A DNA stretch of 64,000 bases, from contig NC_034424.1 of assembly GCF_002078875.1 (NCBI RefSeq), positions 9,311,894 through 9,375,893 on the forward strand, given 5' to 3'. The notes below the pieces were generated by a model. The model worked only from the letters and a program-made list of their open reading frames with translations, searched no databases and had not been told where the DNA came from. The stretch is from Numida meleagris. Lineage: Eukaryota > Chordata > Aves > Galliformes > Numididae. Below are positions 10,918 through 22,200 of the stretch, piece by piece (position 1 is the stretch's first letter; each line of letters starts with the position of its first letter). The position numbers and the translations under genes are program-made.

Positions 10918-12850
10918 CTTTCAGAAATAAGATCAAGTTAGTGCCAAGCTGCTGCTTCCACTGAGAACAGAAACAAGGCAGAGCAGAGCTTCCATATGCA
11001 AACACCCACTGCAATGAGCAGGGCCGGAGCTGGCCTGTCCTCACAGAAACACTTCACTGTTCCTACAAACACCCTTTACACTTAACAACATATATGAAAA
11101 ATTCTATTTACAGCTGATGGTGGCGACCTTCAGCTCCAGCAGTACAATTCAAGTGTCAATAACAGAGCAGAGAGGAATGGACACACGAAAGGATTATGTC
11201 AAACACACACAGCAATGAGCCGTAAATCAGCCACTGTCAAACAGCACAAAACCACGGAGCAATTGCAGCCAGTCCATCGAGAGCATCCCTCAATACTGAG
11301 CAGGGTAAAACGCTTCAAGGAGCTGGGTACACCCCTGGAGAAGAGTTCCCTCAGTAGTGAGGAGTATGCAACATCAACGTTTTGGGCTTTTTTTTTTTAG
11401 CATTCTGTGCATTACCTCTTCGCAAGGCTGTCACAGCATGGGGAGACCTCACATCGACATGATGCAAGAAAGGGCAGTGAACTCTGAACATAATTTTCAA
11501 GCGCCTAACATTGTTCACAGTTTATTCCAGTCCTGAAAAACAGTCAGATACAAGCACGAGGCTTACCAGGGACAACATCTGAAGAGTGCAATAGCTAATG
11601 GGCCTCACCCCGGGACATGGAGCTGATGGCATGATCTATGGTCCAGCAGTGACTGATCACATCGACTCAGAGGGCCAGGGCCCCGCTCTGGCTAGCAGCG
11701 GCTACTCTTCTACTATAGAGGCATTTTGCAGAGAGGCATTAAAAACTGAGTCATCAACTGGCCAGAAATAAAAGTTTCTTCTTCCTTGATAAACCCACGT
11801 GGACTTTAAGAATCAGTAACTAACACTATAAATACGATGTCTGCAAACAGTAGAAAGTGCTATATGATTTCTAAGGGATTTTTTTATAATTTGGGCTCCC
11901 TTCCGCTGCTGGCAGCCAGCGGGGCTGTAGGAATTCTTGCCTTCTTCTTGGTCAGTCAGAGAGGATCTGTGCTTTCTGGCTGCCTGGCTTTTCATGTTTT
12001 TTGTTTTGTGCTGTAGTGAGTAGTGCTTTCATAGGTACACTGTCAAAGAAAATGCTTTTGGTGTTCTTTCTGTTTTATTAAAATAAACAGTAAACTTTTT
12101 AAAGACCGATTCTCCAGAAGCCAGCTAGAAACAGCCGCCAATCCTCATGCACTCAGTACAGGCTGCTGTGCTGAAATACCTCACGTTTTACAAGACATCT
12201 CCAGACAAGCTCTGTCATCAATCAGCAAGACATTTACTGGGAGCCCCTCTTGCAACAACTTTAGAAATTGCAGTGCACAGCCTGCAAGATTTACTGGGAG
12301 CTTTGGAGGGATTGAGGTCCCTGTGCTGCTCACGAAGGACAGGCAGCTCTGACGGCTCCAGCAGCAGTGCAGGGATCCCAGGCTGCCAATGCAGGCACCC
12401 ACCATGATGCCCCAAGGCTGCAATGCATCCTCTCCTGCAGATGGCAGAGTCAAGTTTTACTTACAAACTTCCTGTCCGTGGCATGCACCTCGAGCAGACA
12501 GGGCGACAAATCCCTGCTGTGCTAGCAGGAGGCAGAGGCATGTCTGGGGGGCTCTGCCAAAGCAGCACCGCCCCTATGTGCTCCCAAAGGCACTCAGTGT
12601 CTCTTTCTCCACCCCAGGGTGTGCTGCTCATGACTGGCTCCCAGCAGCTAGAACCAGGAGTAATGGCAAGGAAACCACATGGAAAATGCACCTCCTGCAG
12701 AAATGACCGACCTTCCTCATCCCAAAATGGCCATCTGCTTGCCTTTTCCCAGCCACAGCAGGGGGAAGCCCAGCTGCTGCAGAGATGAGTGCCAAGGTCA
12801 GCAGAACAAGAGCAAAAGAGAGCCCTAGAGAAATTTCTGCATGTGCTCAC
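10918..12850 (-). other. NR6A1: NR6A1 intron (1.9 kb)
   Basis: The donor is GTGAGCACATG and the acceptor ends TTTCTGAAAG on the minus strand. There is a short T run near 11389-11398. GC-rich open frames around 12390-12890 are chance frames without domains. No transposon or RNA gene was recognised. Confidence 0.85.
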
Positions 12851-12906
12851 CTGGACAGGTCCAATACTTTTGTTTCTGCCTCCTGGCATGCCATCCTCTC
12901 TGATTG
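12851..12906 (-). CDS. NR6A1: NR6A1 short exon, DNA-binding C-terminal extension
   Basis: This 56-nt exon encodes IREDGMPGGRNKSIGPVQ, immediately after the zinc-finger exon. It is the C-terminal extension (T/A-box region) that lets GCNF contact bases upstream of the AGGTCA half-site. The peptide appears identical to mammalian GCNF. The acceptor is GGTTGTCTTTCAG and the donor is GTCCAG/GTGAGC. The first alanine codon is split G/CA with the zinc-finger exon, and the exon ends on a complete codon. Its small size makes it easy to miss in open-reading-frame scans, but phase continuity with both neighbours makes it firm. Confidence 0.97.
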
Positions 12907-15078
12907 CTGAAAGACAACCAAATCATGGTAAGGAGCAGTGCTATTTGGTATTTAAAAAATAGATATGTACTATTCTAATATTGCTTTTATGTCTTAAAAG
13001 ATTAATTCTGATTAAAATGCACTGGAGTGCAGCAATTCTCACCCCAATAGCAACACACTTCTGTGGCAACAAGCATTATTTGGAGAGGTTAGTATGACCC
13101 TTGAGCAACAAGGAATGAAGGAACAGTCAGTCCTTTATGACAATTTTGTTTTAATTCGAGAGATGGCATATGGAAAGCAACCCTACTGCTCCTCCTGAAG
13201 TAATTCAACACTAGAAAACTAAATGCGAACAGCAGAATGTCTAACTCCACTCCACTCAGCCTGTGAGGCTGGCACAGGCCTGGCTGCACCCGCCCAGACT
13301 CCGCTGATGCTGCAGACGACACAGAGATAAAGCAACTCACTGCAGCTGGCTCACACTGCCACTGCTCCAGAGGGTCAGCCCTCCCAAAGCAATCGTGGAA
13401 AGTGGAGGAGATATTTCACCAAGCTGGCTGCGTGCAAACTATTCATTTAAAATTCGTTACTACACTGAGCTAAGCAGTTTCATTTCAGAAGAGCAGCCTG
13501 GTTGCTCCGTATAGCAGTTGCATTCATAAGGCTCTTTAAACAATTCCAGAAAGCTGCAAAGAAGCCCGATTACAGAAATGCTGCCGGAGTTTTCCTCCCA
13601 CCACAGCCACCCTGCAGAGAAGCAGTGTCTGCGGTGCCTCCTGTCCACCCAGACCCAATCCCCATGTTTATCAGGGCCCAAGCTGTTTCCCAGCGGCCGG
13701 GCAGACTTGGCAGCAGGCTCTCCCAGCTGCGCCGTGACCTTGTCGCTGTCCCTGTTGTACAGTGCACGGGGATGGGGGGGCTCTCCAGAAGCAGAAAACT
13801 AGAGAAAATCTAAGGGAAAATTCCTGTAGCAGGAATTCCCTGTACCATACCTGGAGATGCTTGGCAATACTTCCTATTTGCTGCGATATTTTATTTGGGT
13901 ATCAGTGAAGATAAACACCCATTCTGGTAGGAGGCTCAGCCTTTGTTGACTAACACCATGCCCTGCTGTTCACAGCTCTGTCTCTGAACTCTTCTGTCTC
14001 CCAGATTACAGTGCATTCAAGATGTTTTGCCTAAGTGCAAGTTTTGGAGCCTTGCTAGCTGTGTATGCTGCAAAAAGGTGTTTGGGTTTGCTGGCAGGCC
14101 ATCAGAAGGCTTCCAGAGGGCTGGCTAGTTCAAAACACGCGTTGGCCAGGGGAGCCGTCTTGCTTCTGGCTGGCAGGGCAGCCAAACTCTCCTCGAAGCA
14201 AGTTCCTTTCAAATGTTAATCTCTATGGTTTATCTGAATTCAAAAATGTAGACCTAGTTATGAAGTAACTTTGCAACTTGATCACAATCATTTTCTTGTA
14301 CTGGCAAGCCTGTCCCCAGGAGGCAGCACAGGGCTCGCCGCAGGACCCTGCTGCAGGTCTCCTGAGCCTTGTCCCTTCCACAAATCCACTGTGTGTTTGG
14401 GAGGTTTGTACCATGTGAACTCTGCAAATGTTTACATGTAGCTCCAAATCCCTCCTGCACACAGCAGTCCTGACATGCTTGCAAAGAGTCTTAAATACCA
14501 GCCCATGAGCAGCTGCGTCCCATCCCCACTAAGGCGCCTGCTACAGGACTAGGGACCTGCTGGCCGGGAGATGGCGGCGCTGCCCCACGCCTGCAGCTCT
14601 GTGCCTGGTGCCAGAAGGACAGACAGCAGCACTGGACACCTGTGGGAGAGCACAAGGGGGTTCTCCACGGGATGGGGGCAAGTAGCAAAGACAAAGAAAG
14701 CTTTGGGACTGCTGCCAGAGCCCCCAGGGGCTTGCTGCTGGCCCTGCACAAGGGATCTCACAGCACCAGCAGTTAGGGGTTTTAGAATAAAATACTCTGA
14801 TTTATAAAATTCTGATGACAAGATATGCTCCCACCTGTGTGACCCTGAGCTGGAAGGAGTTGAGACTCCACCTGCCTTATGGGCAGGGGTGGGGCAAAGA
14901 CAAGCCAATGAATTTGAGAAAGACCAAGATTTATTTAAGTTGTTGCTTATTTATGCAAGTAAAATTTTAGTTTTTGCTTATTCAGGCTAAAAAGGTAAAG
15001 GCTGGCTCTGTCTGAGATCAGCTACAACTTTTGTTCCACCCCTGTGCCTCCACCACTGCCAAGCTCATGTTTCTTTAC
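12907..15078 (-). other. NR6A1: NR6A1 intron (2.2 kb)
   Basis: The donor is GTAAAGAAAC, directly after the zinc-finger exon, and the acceptor GGTTGTCTTTCAG on the minus strand. No transposon, RNA gene or extra exon was recognised in it. Confidence 0.87.
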
Positions 15079-15309
15079 CTTTCCGGTTCATCCCCATCTG
15101 GAGGCATTTGAGCAGCCGGCAGTACTGGCATCTGTTGCGCTGTTTGCGTGACATGACACAATTCTTGTCTCGGCTGCATCTGTAAACCCGCTTGTTGCAA
15201 ATGCTCCTTTTGAAAAACCCCTTGCAGCCCTCGCAGGAGATGATGCCATAGTGCAGACCCGTAGCTCTGTCCCCGCAGATCAGGCAGGTTCGCTGATCAA
15301 CCCGGTCAT
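15079..15309 (-). CDS. NR6A1: NR6A1 exon encoding the entire two-zinc-finger DNA-binding domain
   Basis: This 231-nt exon carries the whole DNA-binding domain. The first finger includes [20 protein letters not shown] followed by the P-box CEGCKG and [10 protein letters not shown]. The second finger includes [17 protein letters not shown] and [17 protein letters not shown]. All eight zinc-ligating cysteines are present. The EGCKG P-box predicts recognition of AGGTCA half-sites; GCNF is known to bind direct repeats without spacing (DR0) and the extended half-site TCAAGGTCA. The acceptor is CTCTTTTCTTCCAG and the donor is GAAAG/GTAAAG. Having both fingers in one exon is typical of NR6A1 as I recall it, while many other nuclear receptors split the fingers. 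This exon identifies the gene. Confidence 0.99.
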
Positions 15310-18300
15310 CTGGAAGAAAAGAGAAAGGGCTCTGTGGTCAATAAAACAACTTCACCAAGCGATCTTATATTTTCCAATGGGACTGGAGTTGTCCCCATGG
15401 CCATAGACCAAAACCTCCTCAGAAGAGTGCATTTCGCAGGTGCCAACGCTGGAACCCCGCTCCCAGCAGCCCAGGCACCAGCCGGCCCTACTGCCAGGCA
15501 CAGGAGCAGGCAGGGCTCCACTGCAAAATAATCTCAGCTCACCACATCCCGCAGGATTTAAATCCAGGAATTCTCAATAAGTGACAAAAGAGTGACAAGT
15601 CAACAAGAATGATTAACAGTAAACCCCAAATTTGTCTCCATAACAGCCTCTGGAAATGCCCTCTTTCTTAGTCATGATTTACCAGAAATGTACAGCAGTT
15701 TGGAAAACTGGGCGCTTCTTGGGTTACGAATTGCACAGCAGGTCCTGGCACTGAAAGCACAGAATGCCTGGCAGACACCAGCACGATGCTGCACCACACG
15801 CGGGAGAGCGGCCCCAGGATATGGGACAGGCAGGGGGACACAGGGACACGGCCACCTCCACAAAGGCCTCGCTGCACAACGCATGCACCCACAGCCTGAG
15901 TGTTATTACAGAAATGATAACGAGATTAAGCTGCCGTGACTTGATTTTACTATTCCTTTTCTAAACCTTTGGAAGGCCTTTGGATGACAAAAAATGTAAA
16001 TTGTATGACCCCCAGCAACAGGAGCTGTCATATTAAATTCAGTATCTTAAGACTGTAACACCCCCTCTGAGACAGAAGAGGGATGATGCACAGCTCAGCA
16101 AGAACCTCTGTGAGCACGCAGTAATCTTCATAGACATGGATGTCAAATGGAAAGTAAAAAGTAAATGATGGCTAAAGCAACCAACTTCGTTAACCTAGAG
16201 TCAGTATCTTTAGGGACATCTAAATTCTGCTTCACATTAAAAGTTAACTGCATTAAAATGATGGCAGCAAATTGCACCAGCAGCTTTCTGCAGCAGCAGC
16301 TGTTCAACCACAGGCCAGAGGAACCTCTCATGCCAGGTGAAGCTCTGGCTTCTCTGCCCCAGTTAAAGTACAAAATCCTGACAGTGTGAGCAGAGCTGCA
16401 CTTAGAAGATGGGCACTACTCCCATGGGCTCTGGGACAGACAGATTCGTCACATCCCTCACTCAGCTTCTTTCTCAAATGTCGGTCATTACATGGACACA
16501 TGGGTGCCCTGGCCTGGCGAGGTGCAGGAAGAACTTTGTATGGGGTTTGGTGACAGGACTCAGGGAACCGCACCTCTGCACCTCACTGCTGCATTTCCTC
16601 TGGGAGTTGGTTAAGATGGTTTAGTTCTGGTATGTCTTAACCTGAACACAACTGTGCACTGACATGCAGAGCTGCCCGCAGCTTCCGCAGGCACCAGGAG
16701 GTGGCAATGGCTGTCCAGAGCTCCCGGGGATGGGTGCTGCAATCCAGCTCCAGTAGCAAGCCTCTGCCCTTCACACAACAGAGCAAGTTGCTTAGAAGGC
16801 AGAGGGAAGTGTGTACATCCTTCAGGGGCCTGACGTGTGGAATCGCTCCTTTGCTGCCAAGGGTTCAAATCACACAACAGAAATGGCTCCAGAAGCTTCC
16901 ATAATAGCTACAGCTCAAACTGGGGAGCGTGTGGCAGTGCCTGGGGAAGATGCCACACAACAAAAAGCTGGAGAAGCGGGAGGAGAAGAGCAGGAGCTCC
17001 CCAGCAGAACACTACCCCCATGGCTGGAGTCCAGCCGCCCAGAGGCCACAGCAGGGACAGGAGTCACAGCCAGGTGCTCTCCAATCCCAATGAAGTCTGT
17101 GCCAGCTGACAAACCTTTGGGTAGCTTCTTACTACCAGAGAACACCTGAGCTCAGTAGCAATAAACAACCCAAGCCCATCAGGGTCAGGAACAAAACCAG
17201 TTTTCAGCTCCAGGAGCCAACCAAAAATTCAAGCCAGTTGCTCTTCTCATCTGTGCCTTTCTCTGCAGCTCAAGCCCAGTAGTAACCACAACTAACTGGC
17301 AGTCATTTCTTAGACTTAGCAATGAAAGCATGCAAATTCACAAATTTCACTGCAATTGTTCTAGAAACTTAAAATAAAGGCCTGGGCAAAGGAAACACAA
17401 ACTTTAACTGAAGAAGCCTTTGTGGTGTCATCGCTGCTCCACAGCACTCCCAGTTCTACAGGACTGACCAGCTCAGGTATGTGCCTGAGGAGGCAGCGGG
17501 ACCGGCCGTGAGGATCCCAGCGGGCCGGGGCTGGCTGGGCATCTCGCTGGAGGCCCAGGCACACCCGCAGCTGGGAACTGCATTATCTCCAGCTCTCTGG
17601 TAGCCGAGGGGGTTGAGCAGCCCTCTCTGAGGGGCTCGGCATAGCCCCAGCTCCGCTCCTCACCCCCTCCAATCCCAGTGCCATGAACTGGGCCTGCAGC
17701 GGCCTCACACACTGCACAGTGCTGCAAACCCGCACCACCATCGCCTCACACACCGCACAGCACTGCGATCACGCACCGCCATCACACGGCCTGCAAGCCA
17801 ATGGTGGGGATTTAAATGAGGGCTCATTTCCAGGCGCAGCTTTTTGTTGTGGGAAGAATAGGGCTGTCACCAAGAGAACATAGGAAGCACGGCTGATGAA
17901 AGCAGGCAGGAACCAGGGCCTTCCCTCGCAGTGCCCATTTCCCCTCTAGCATGGCAGTGGTGTGAGCAACTCCACTGCTGCCATAACCTCAGGCTGCACA
18001 TGCCACGCTGCAGAAACTGCTCACTGGCGAGTTTCCAGGTTAAAATTCACCGCAGAACAGTGGCAACACATCACAAACAAAGAAAAAAACCTCTTGGGAG
18101 CAGAGAAAAGAGATGCCCATGTACCTCATAAGCTGCTACTCCAACAAAACTGCTGAATGAAAATAATTGCCCAGGAGTTTCGGTCGTTTAAAAAATCCTG
18201 TAGGAACTGCGGTCAGGCCCATGATGATCCTACTGCAGCCCACAGGTTTGCCAGCTCCTCACCTTTACCATTTTTCACTCTACTTAGTGCAAGCTCCTTC

Positions 18301-20296
18301 TCTGAGACAACACCGGGGCTGAGCCTTACAGAGCTTGTAAAGCACAGGTGGACTGAAAGCAGCCTTGCACTGGGGTGCCCTCAGCTCCCTTCACCTTGAA
18401 ATTTCACGGTAACATTGTAGGTATTACCATTTGAAGCAAAGAAGCCCTCCCTCCTCCCACCAGTTCCTCTGGTTTTAACAACCACACGTGACAATACTCA
18501 ATAAGAACCAAAGCTGCTGATAACGAGTTATTCCAAATGGCTTGCATGTGGTTTATCTGGAAACATCCTTCCTTTCAGCTCTCCTGATAGATCTCACACA
18601 TAACGGGCTCATACGTGGGATATTCCGGCTTTGTTCTCACCACCTATTGTCGCAGGGGCCACTAAATCAAACAGTTGCTGCCACGACAAAAGCACTCACA
18701 AAAATCTCAACCTCATCTTGAACCCTGAAGATTTTTATGGCTACTCCCTCACTAACCCCTCCCCAAAGCCACATTAAAGGATGTATTGTTTTCAAAGGTC
18801 ACGGTAGGTTTCATACCATGTTTTAATACAATGTAAATTCTACGAGAATATTATGATGTTACACAAGAGTAACACAGACAGTGTGAGGGAGCAGGGGGGA
18901 CCTCTACTTGTCTGTTCCGCAAGGCAAACGGGAGAAGCCGCGCACTTGTTTTCTAAAAGACTTGCTTTTTCCCTCAATGAAACGAGTGCTCTTGATAATG
19001 TTAAAAAAAAAAAAATCCCTGTGAATTTTCAAGAGGAAATACCTTAGATTCCTACTGAAGCACACGACACTCAACTTTCTGGGCACGTTTGTATACAGGC
19101 ATAGAAAACACAAGTACAGAAAGTATTAAAACCCACAAATGAGCATAGAAAATACAGAGCAAATAAAGTGTTGGGACTCATGTTCAGACTTCAGCAAGCA
19201 TCCGTCATCGCTCACTGCTTTTGGGACAGGCTGGCAGCACCACACGTGCCGGGGGATGGATGCTGGCAGTCCCAGGGCTGCAGAAAGGCTTCGCAGCTCA
19301 AAAGCACAGCAGCTCCAGCAGCCGTGAGAGCTCTGCCAGGAAACCAGCGCCCGTGTGCACACAGTCAGAGCGCTGCCTGCAGCACCACGGCTTTGCAGCA
19401 TCAACACCTCTGTGCCCGAGGCACGAGGATGTAAAACCCCAGTGAGGATCCCAGAAAGGGAATTTATTGGGATTTAGTTTTGTTGAGAAGGGATGACGGA
19501 AGATGCAGCTTCCAGAAGTTCAAGCTTGTGCAGCTGAACACGCTTTAAAGCAAAGAAAATGTTCCCTAGAGAAGAAGATTACAGATGACACTCAGCACTA
19601 CAATTTATCAACAGATTTAACATCTTCATCACCACATCTTGTTCCTCTCCTTCTTCACTCACACCCTGGAGCTCTGGGCTCACAGCACTGCTCAGCGTGC
19701 TGAAATCCCAAGCTGCTCTGCACCAGCTGCCAGGGGCACGGGGAGGGCAGCTCACACGTGCTGTTAAATCCCACCCAAACCTTGCTCGCCTCTCCCCTCT
19801 GATGATGCCTCAAGCACCAGCAGACACGCTGAGATCCCCTTTCCCCCTTCTCTTACCTAATGATTTCTTTCACTTTCTTTTTCTTTCAAGAAAAATGGCG
19901 ACTGAGCCGCTGGGGCCTAGGAATTGCCGTGGTGAGCTGACAGCAACCATAGGAAAGGTTAATGCACATGGACAGCCTCAGGAAAGAAAAGAGAAGGGGG
20001 GAAAAGGAGGTGGCCGGCTGCCTCATTCTCACTACTGTAAAAAGATGTTATGCTACGGAGGCACGGAGCGCTCGGTCAGTGCACCTCCGTGTGCTACCTC
20101 ACCCAGTAATTGCATCCAACACACACAGACTCGGTCCACATTGATTTTTTCCTGCAGAAGGGTTCGGTCAAAAGAAAGCCCTCATAAAGAAGTCAGGGGA
20201 ACCCCACGCCTCTATGCACGGACACATGTCCCCGCTGAAGGACCACCAGCACCGTACGGATCGCCGGGCACCGGGAGTGCAGCCCTGCAGCAGCCA
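15310..20296 (-). other. NR6A1: NR6A1 large intron, segment next to the zinc-finger exon
   Basis: This is the 3' part (minus strand) of a 34.6-kb intron spanning 15310-49900. It is single-copy-looking, mixed-composition sequence. An A run occurs near 19002-19014. No transposon, RNA gene or exon was recognised. Open frames such as the one from 19697 are extended artificially by the downstream minisatellite. Confidence 0.8.
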
Positions 20297-20460
20297 GCAC
20301 AGCACGGCTCAACACGGCACAGCACAGCTCAACACTGCACAACACAGCACAGCACGGCTCAACACAGCACAGCACGGCTCAACACAGCACATAGCTCAAC
20401 ACTGCACAATACAGCACAGCACGGCTCAACACGGCACAGCACGGCACGGCACGGCACGGC
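20297..20460. repeat. Minisatellite, 20-bp unit built of two decamers
   Basis: The array consists of about eight copies of a 20-bp unit, approximately AGCACAGCACGGCTCAACAC, interrupted by single 10-bp units (TGCACAACAC, TGCACAATAC). It ends in a CGGCA pentamer run near 20440-20460. The underlying period is 10 bp, made of two related pentamer pairs. Because it lacks stops in several frames it creates long false open frames on both strands. Confidence 0.9.
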
Positions 20461-20779
20461 CGGCACAGAGCTGAGCGGGTGGCTGCACAAAGCCCCGGGA
20501 ACAAAAGCCCATTTCACCAAAATGTGCCCCAGCCCGGGGAAGGCAGCCTGCAGCTGCTGCGGGGGGAGCGCACATCAGCACAGAGCTCCGCGCTCCGCTT
20601 CCTCAGCGATCAACTTTCTGTAATCCGATTAAAAAAAATAAAACTTTGCTGTTCCAGCACGGCCATATGCTCCCTGTTAAAGTCTGGTTGAGACCGCTTT
20701 TTTTAATGGATCAATTACAAAGCAGTGAGATTACAGCTTCCCTTCCCAAAACGACTTCTGCTGCGCTACCGAGGCCAGC

Positions 20780-22200
20780 TGGATGTGCAAGCACAGAGAG
20801 CGATGTGCGGTTAAGAAATCTCGGGTTAAGAAAGCACGGCCGGGAGCCGCGCTGGAGGCAGGCCCGGCACGACGGAGCTCACGCCGGGCGCTACCGAGCA
20901 CGCAACGCGCTTCCCTTCAGCGCTTTCCCCCGCAGTATTTCTGTCCCGACTCCGAAGCACACCTAGCGGGGCTTTGCCCACGCGGGAAAAAAAGCCGTAA
21001 AGTATCTGCGAAGCAGCGCTGGTCCCGGGGGGATGGAGCTGCCTTATCGGGAGCCGGCATGACCCCGATACTATCCATAATTAACAATACTAAAAAAAGC
21101 TTTTCCAGATGGTCCAACGGATTAGGAAGTTTCAAATACAAACAAATCAAGGCACAAAACAAACGATTTTTTTTTTTTAATTACACGCAGCTGCGGGCAG
21201 CGCACGGCGCCGAGCTCCGGGCCGCCGTAACCGCGCAGCGAGAGCACAACAAAGCGCTGCGCCGCGCTCGGGCCGCCCGCAGCCCGCAGCCCGCTCCCAC
21301 CGCCCNNNNNNNNNNNNNNNNNNNNNNNNNNNNNNNNNNNNNNNNNNNNNNNNNNNNNNNNNNNNNNNNNNNNNNNNNNNNNNNNNNNNNNNNNNNNNNN
21401 NNNNNNNNNNNNNNNNNNNNNNNNNNNNNNNNNNNNNNNNNNNNNNNNNNNNNNNNNNNNNNNNNNNNNNNNNNNNNNNNNNNNNNNNNNNNNNNNNNNN
21501 NNNNNNNNNNNNNNNNNNNNNNNNNNNNNNNNNNNNNNNNNNNNNNNNNNNNNNNNNNNNNNNNNNNNNNNNNNNNNNNNNNNNNNNNNNNNNNNNNNNN
21601 NNNNNNNNNNNNNNNNNNNNNNNNNNNNNNNNNNNNNNNNNNNNNNNNNNNNNNNNNNNNNNNNNNNNNNNNNNNNNNNNNNNNNNNNNNNNNNNNNNNN
21701 NNNNNNNNNNNNNNNNNNNNNNNNNNNNNNNNNNNNNNNNNNNNNCGGGGTGGGGCCGGGCACCGAGCCCCGGCTTCGTTCCCGCGTTGGCGGAAGCGTG
21801 GCGGCCGCACCGACGTCCCCGCGGCCGAGCCCAGCGCCAGCAGCTCCGGTAGAACGCGAGCCACCGGGCGCGGGCCTGGCCGGCCCCGCAGGAGCCCTTC
21901 GGCCAAGCGCAGCCCAGCGCCGTCCGCCGTGCACGCGTTTCGCTTTCACCAAGGCCCTGGGCTTAAGCCACGAGACCCAGCGTTTCCACACCGCGCCGGT
22001 CTCCTCTGATCAGGTCGCGCACGGCTGCGGAGCAGCGCTCCTTGTGCGGCCGTGCCCAGCACGCGGCCGTGGCTGCACGCCAGCACCGCTCGGAGCGGAG
22101 TTCCAGCGCGAGCCGTGCGCGGGGCAGGGGCTGCACGTGGCGCTGCTGACAGGGCCGTGCACGGGCAGCCCCGTGGTCAGAACTTACAAACAACGTCGGT
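20780..22200. promoter_or_regulatory. CpG island inside the large NR6A1 intron (interrupted by a gap)
   Basis: The flanks of the assembly gap are very GC-rich with dense CpG, for example around 20830-20930, 21180-21305 and 21746-22190. CpG islands of this size in vertebrate genomes usually mark promoters. No NR6A1 coding exon could be read on either side of the gap, so the island may serve an internal promoter of NR6A1, an antisense transcript, or a distal regulatory element. Direction is not determined. Confidence 0.6.
21306..21745. other. Assembly gap (440 N)
   Basis: A run of 440 undetermined bases lies in the middle of a CpG-rich region, which suggests that extreme GC content or a repeat blocked sequencing. 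Any exon inside it would be invisible here. Confidence 0.99.

Noticed and set aside
16855..16880. GGGTTCAAATC, resembling a tRNA B box
   Set aside because: No matching A box, acceptor stem or cloverleaf could be drawn around it.
19697..20623. A 308-codon open frame on the plus strand
   Set aside because: Its length comes from the decamer minisatellite, which has no stops in several frames; the rest has no domain.
20783..22009. Long open frames on both strands through the gap at 21306-21745
   Set aside because: They are kept open by undetermined bases and CpG-rich sequence; the visible parts resemble no known protein and not the NR6A1 N-terminus.
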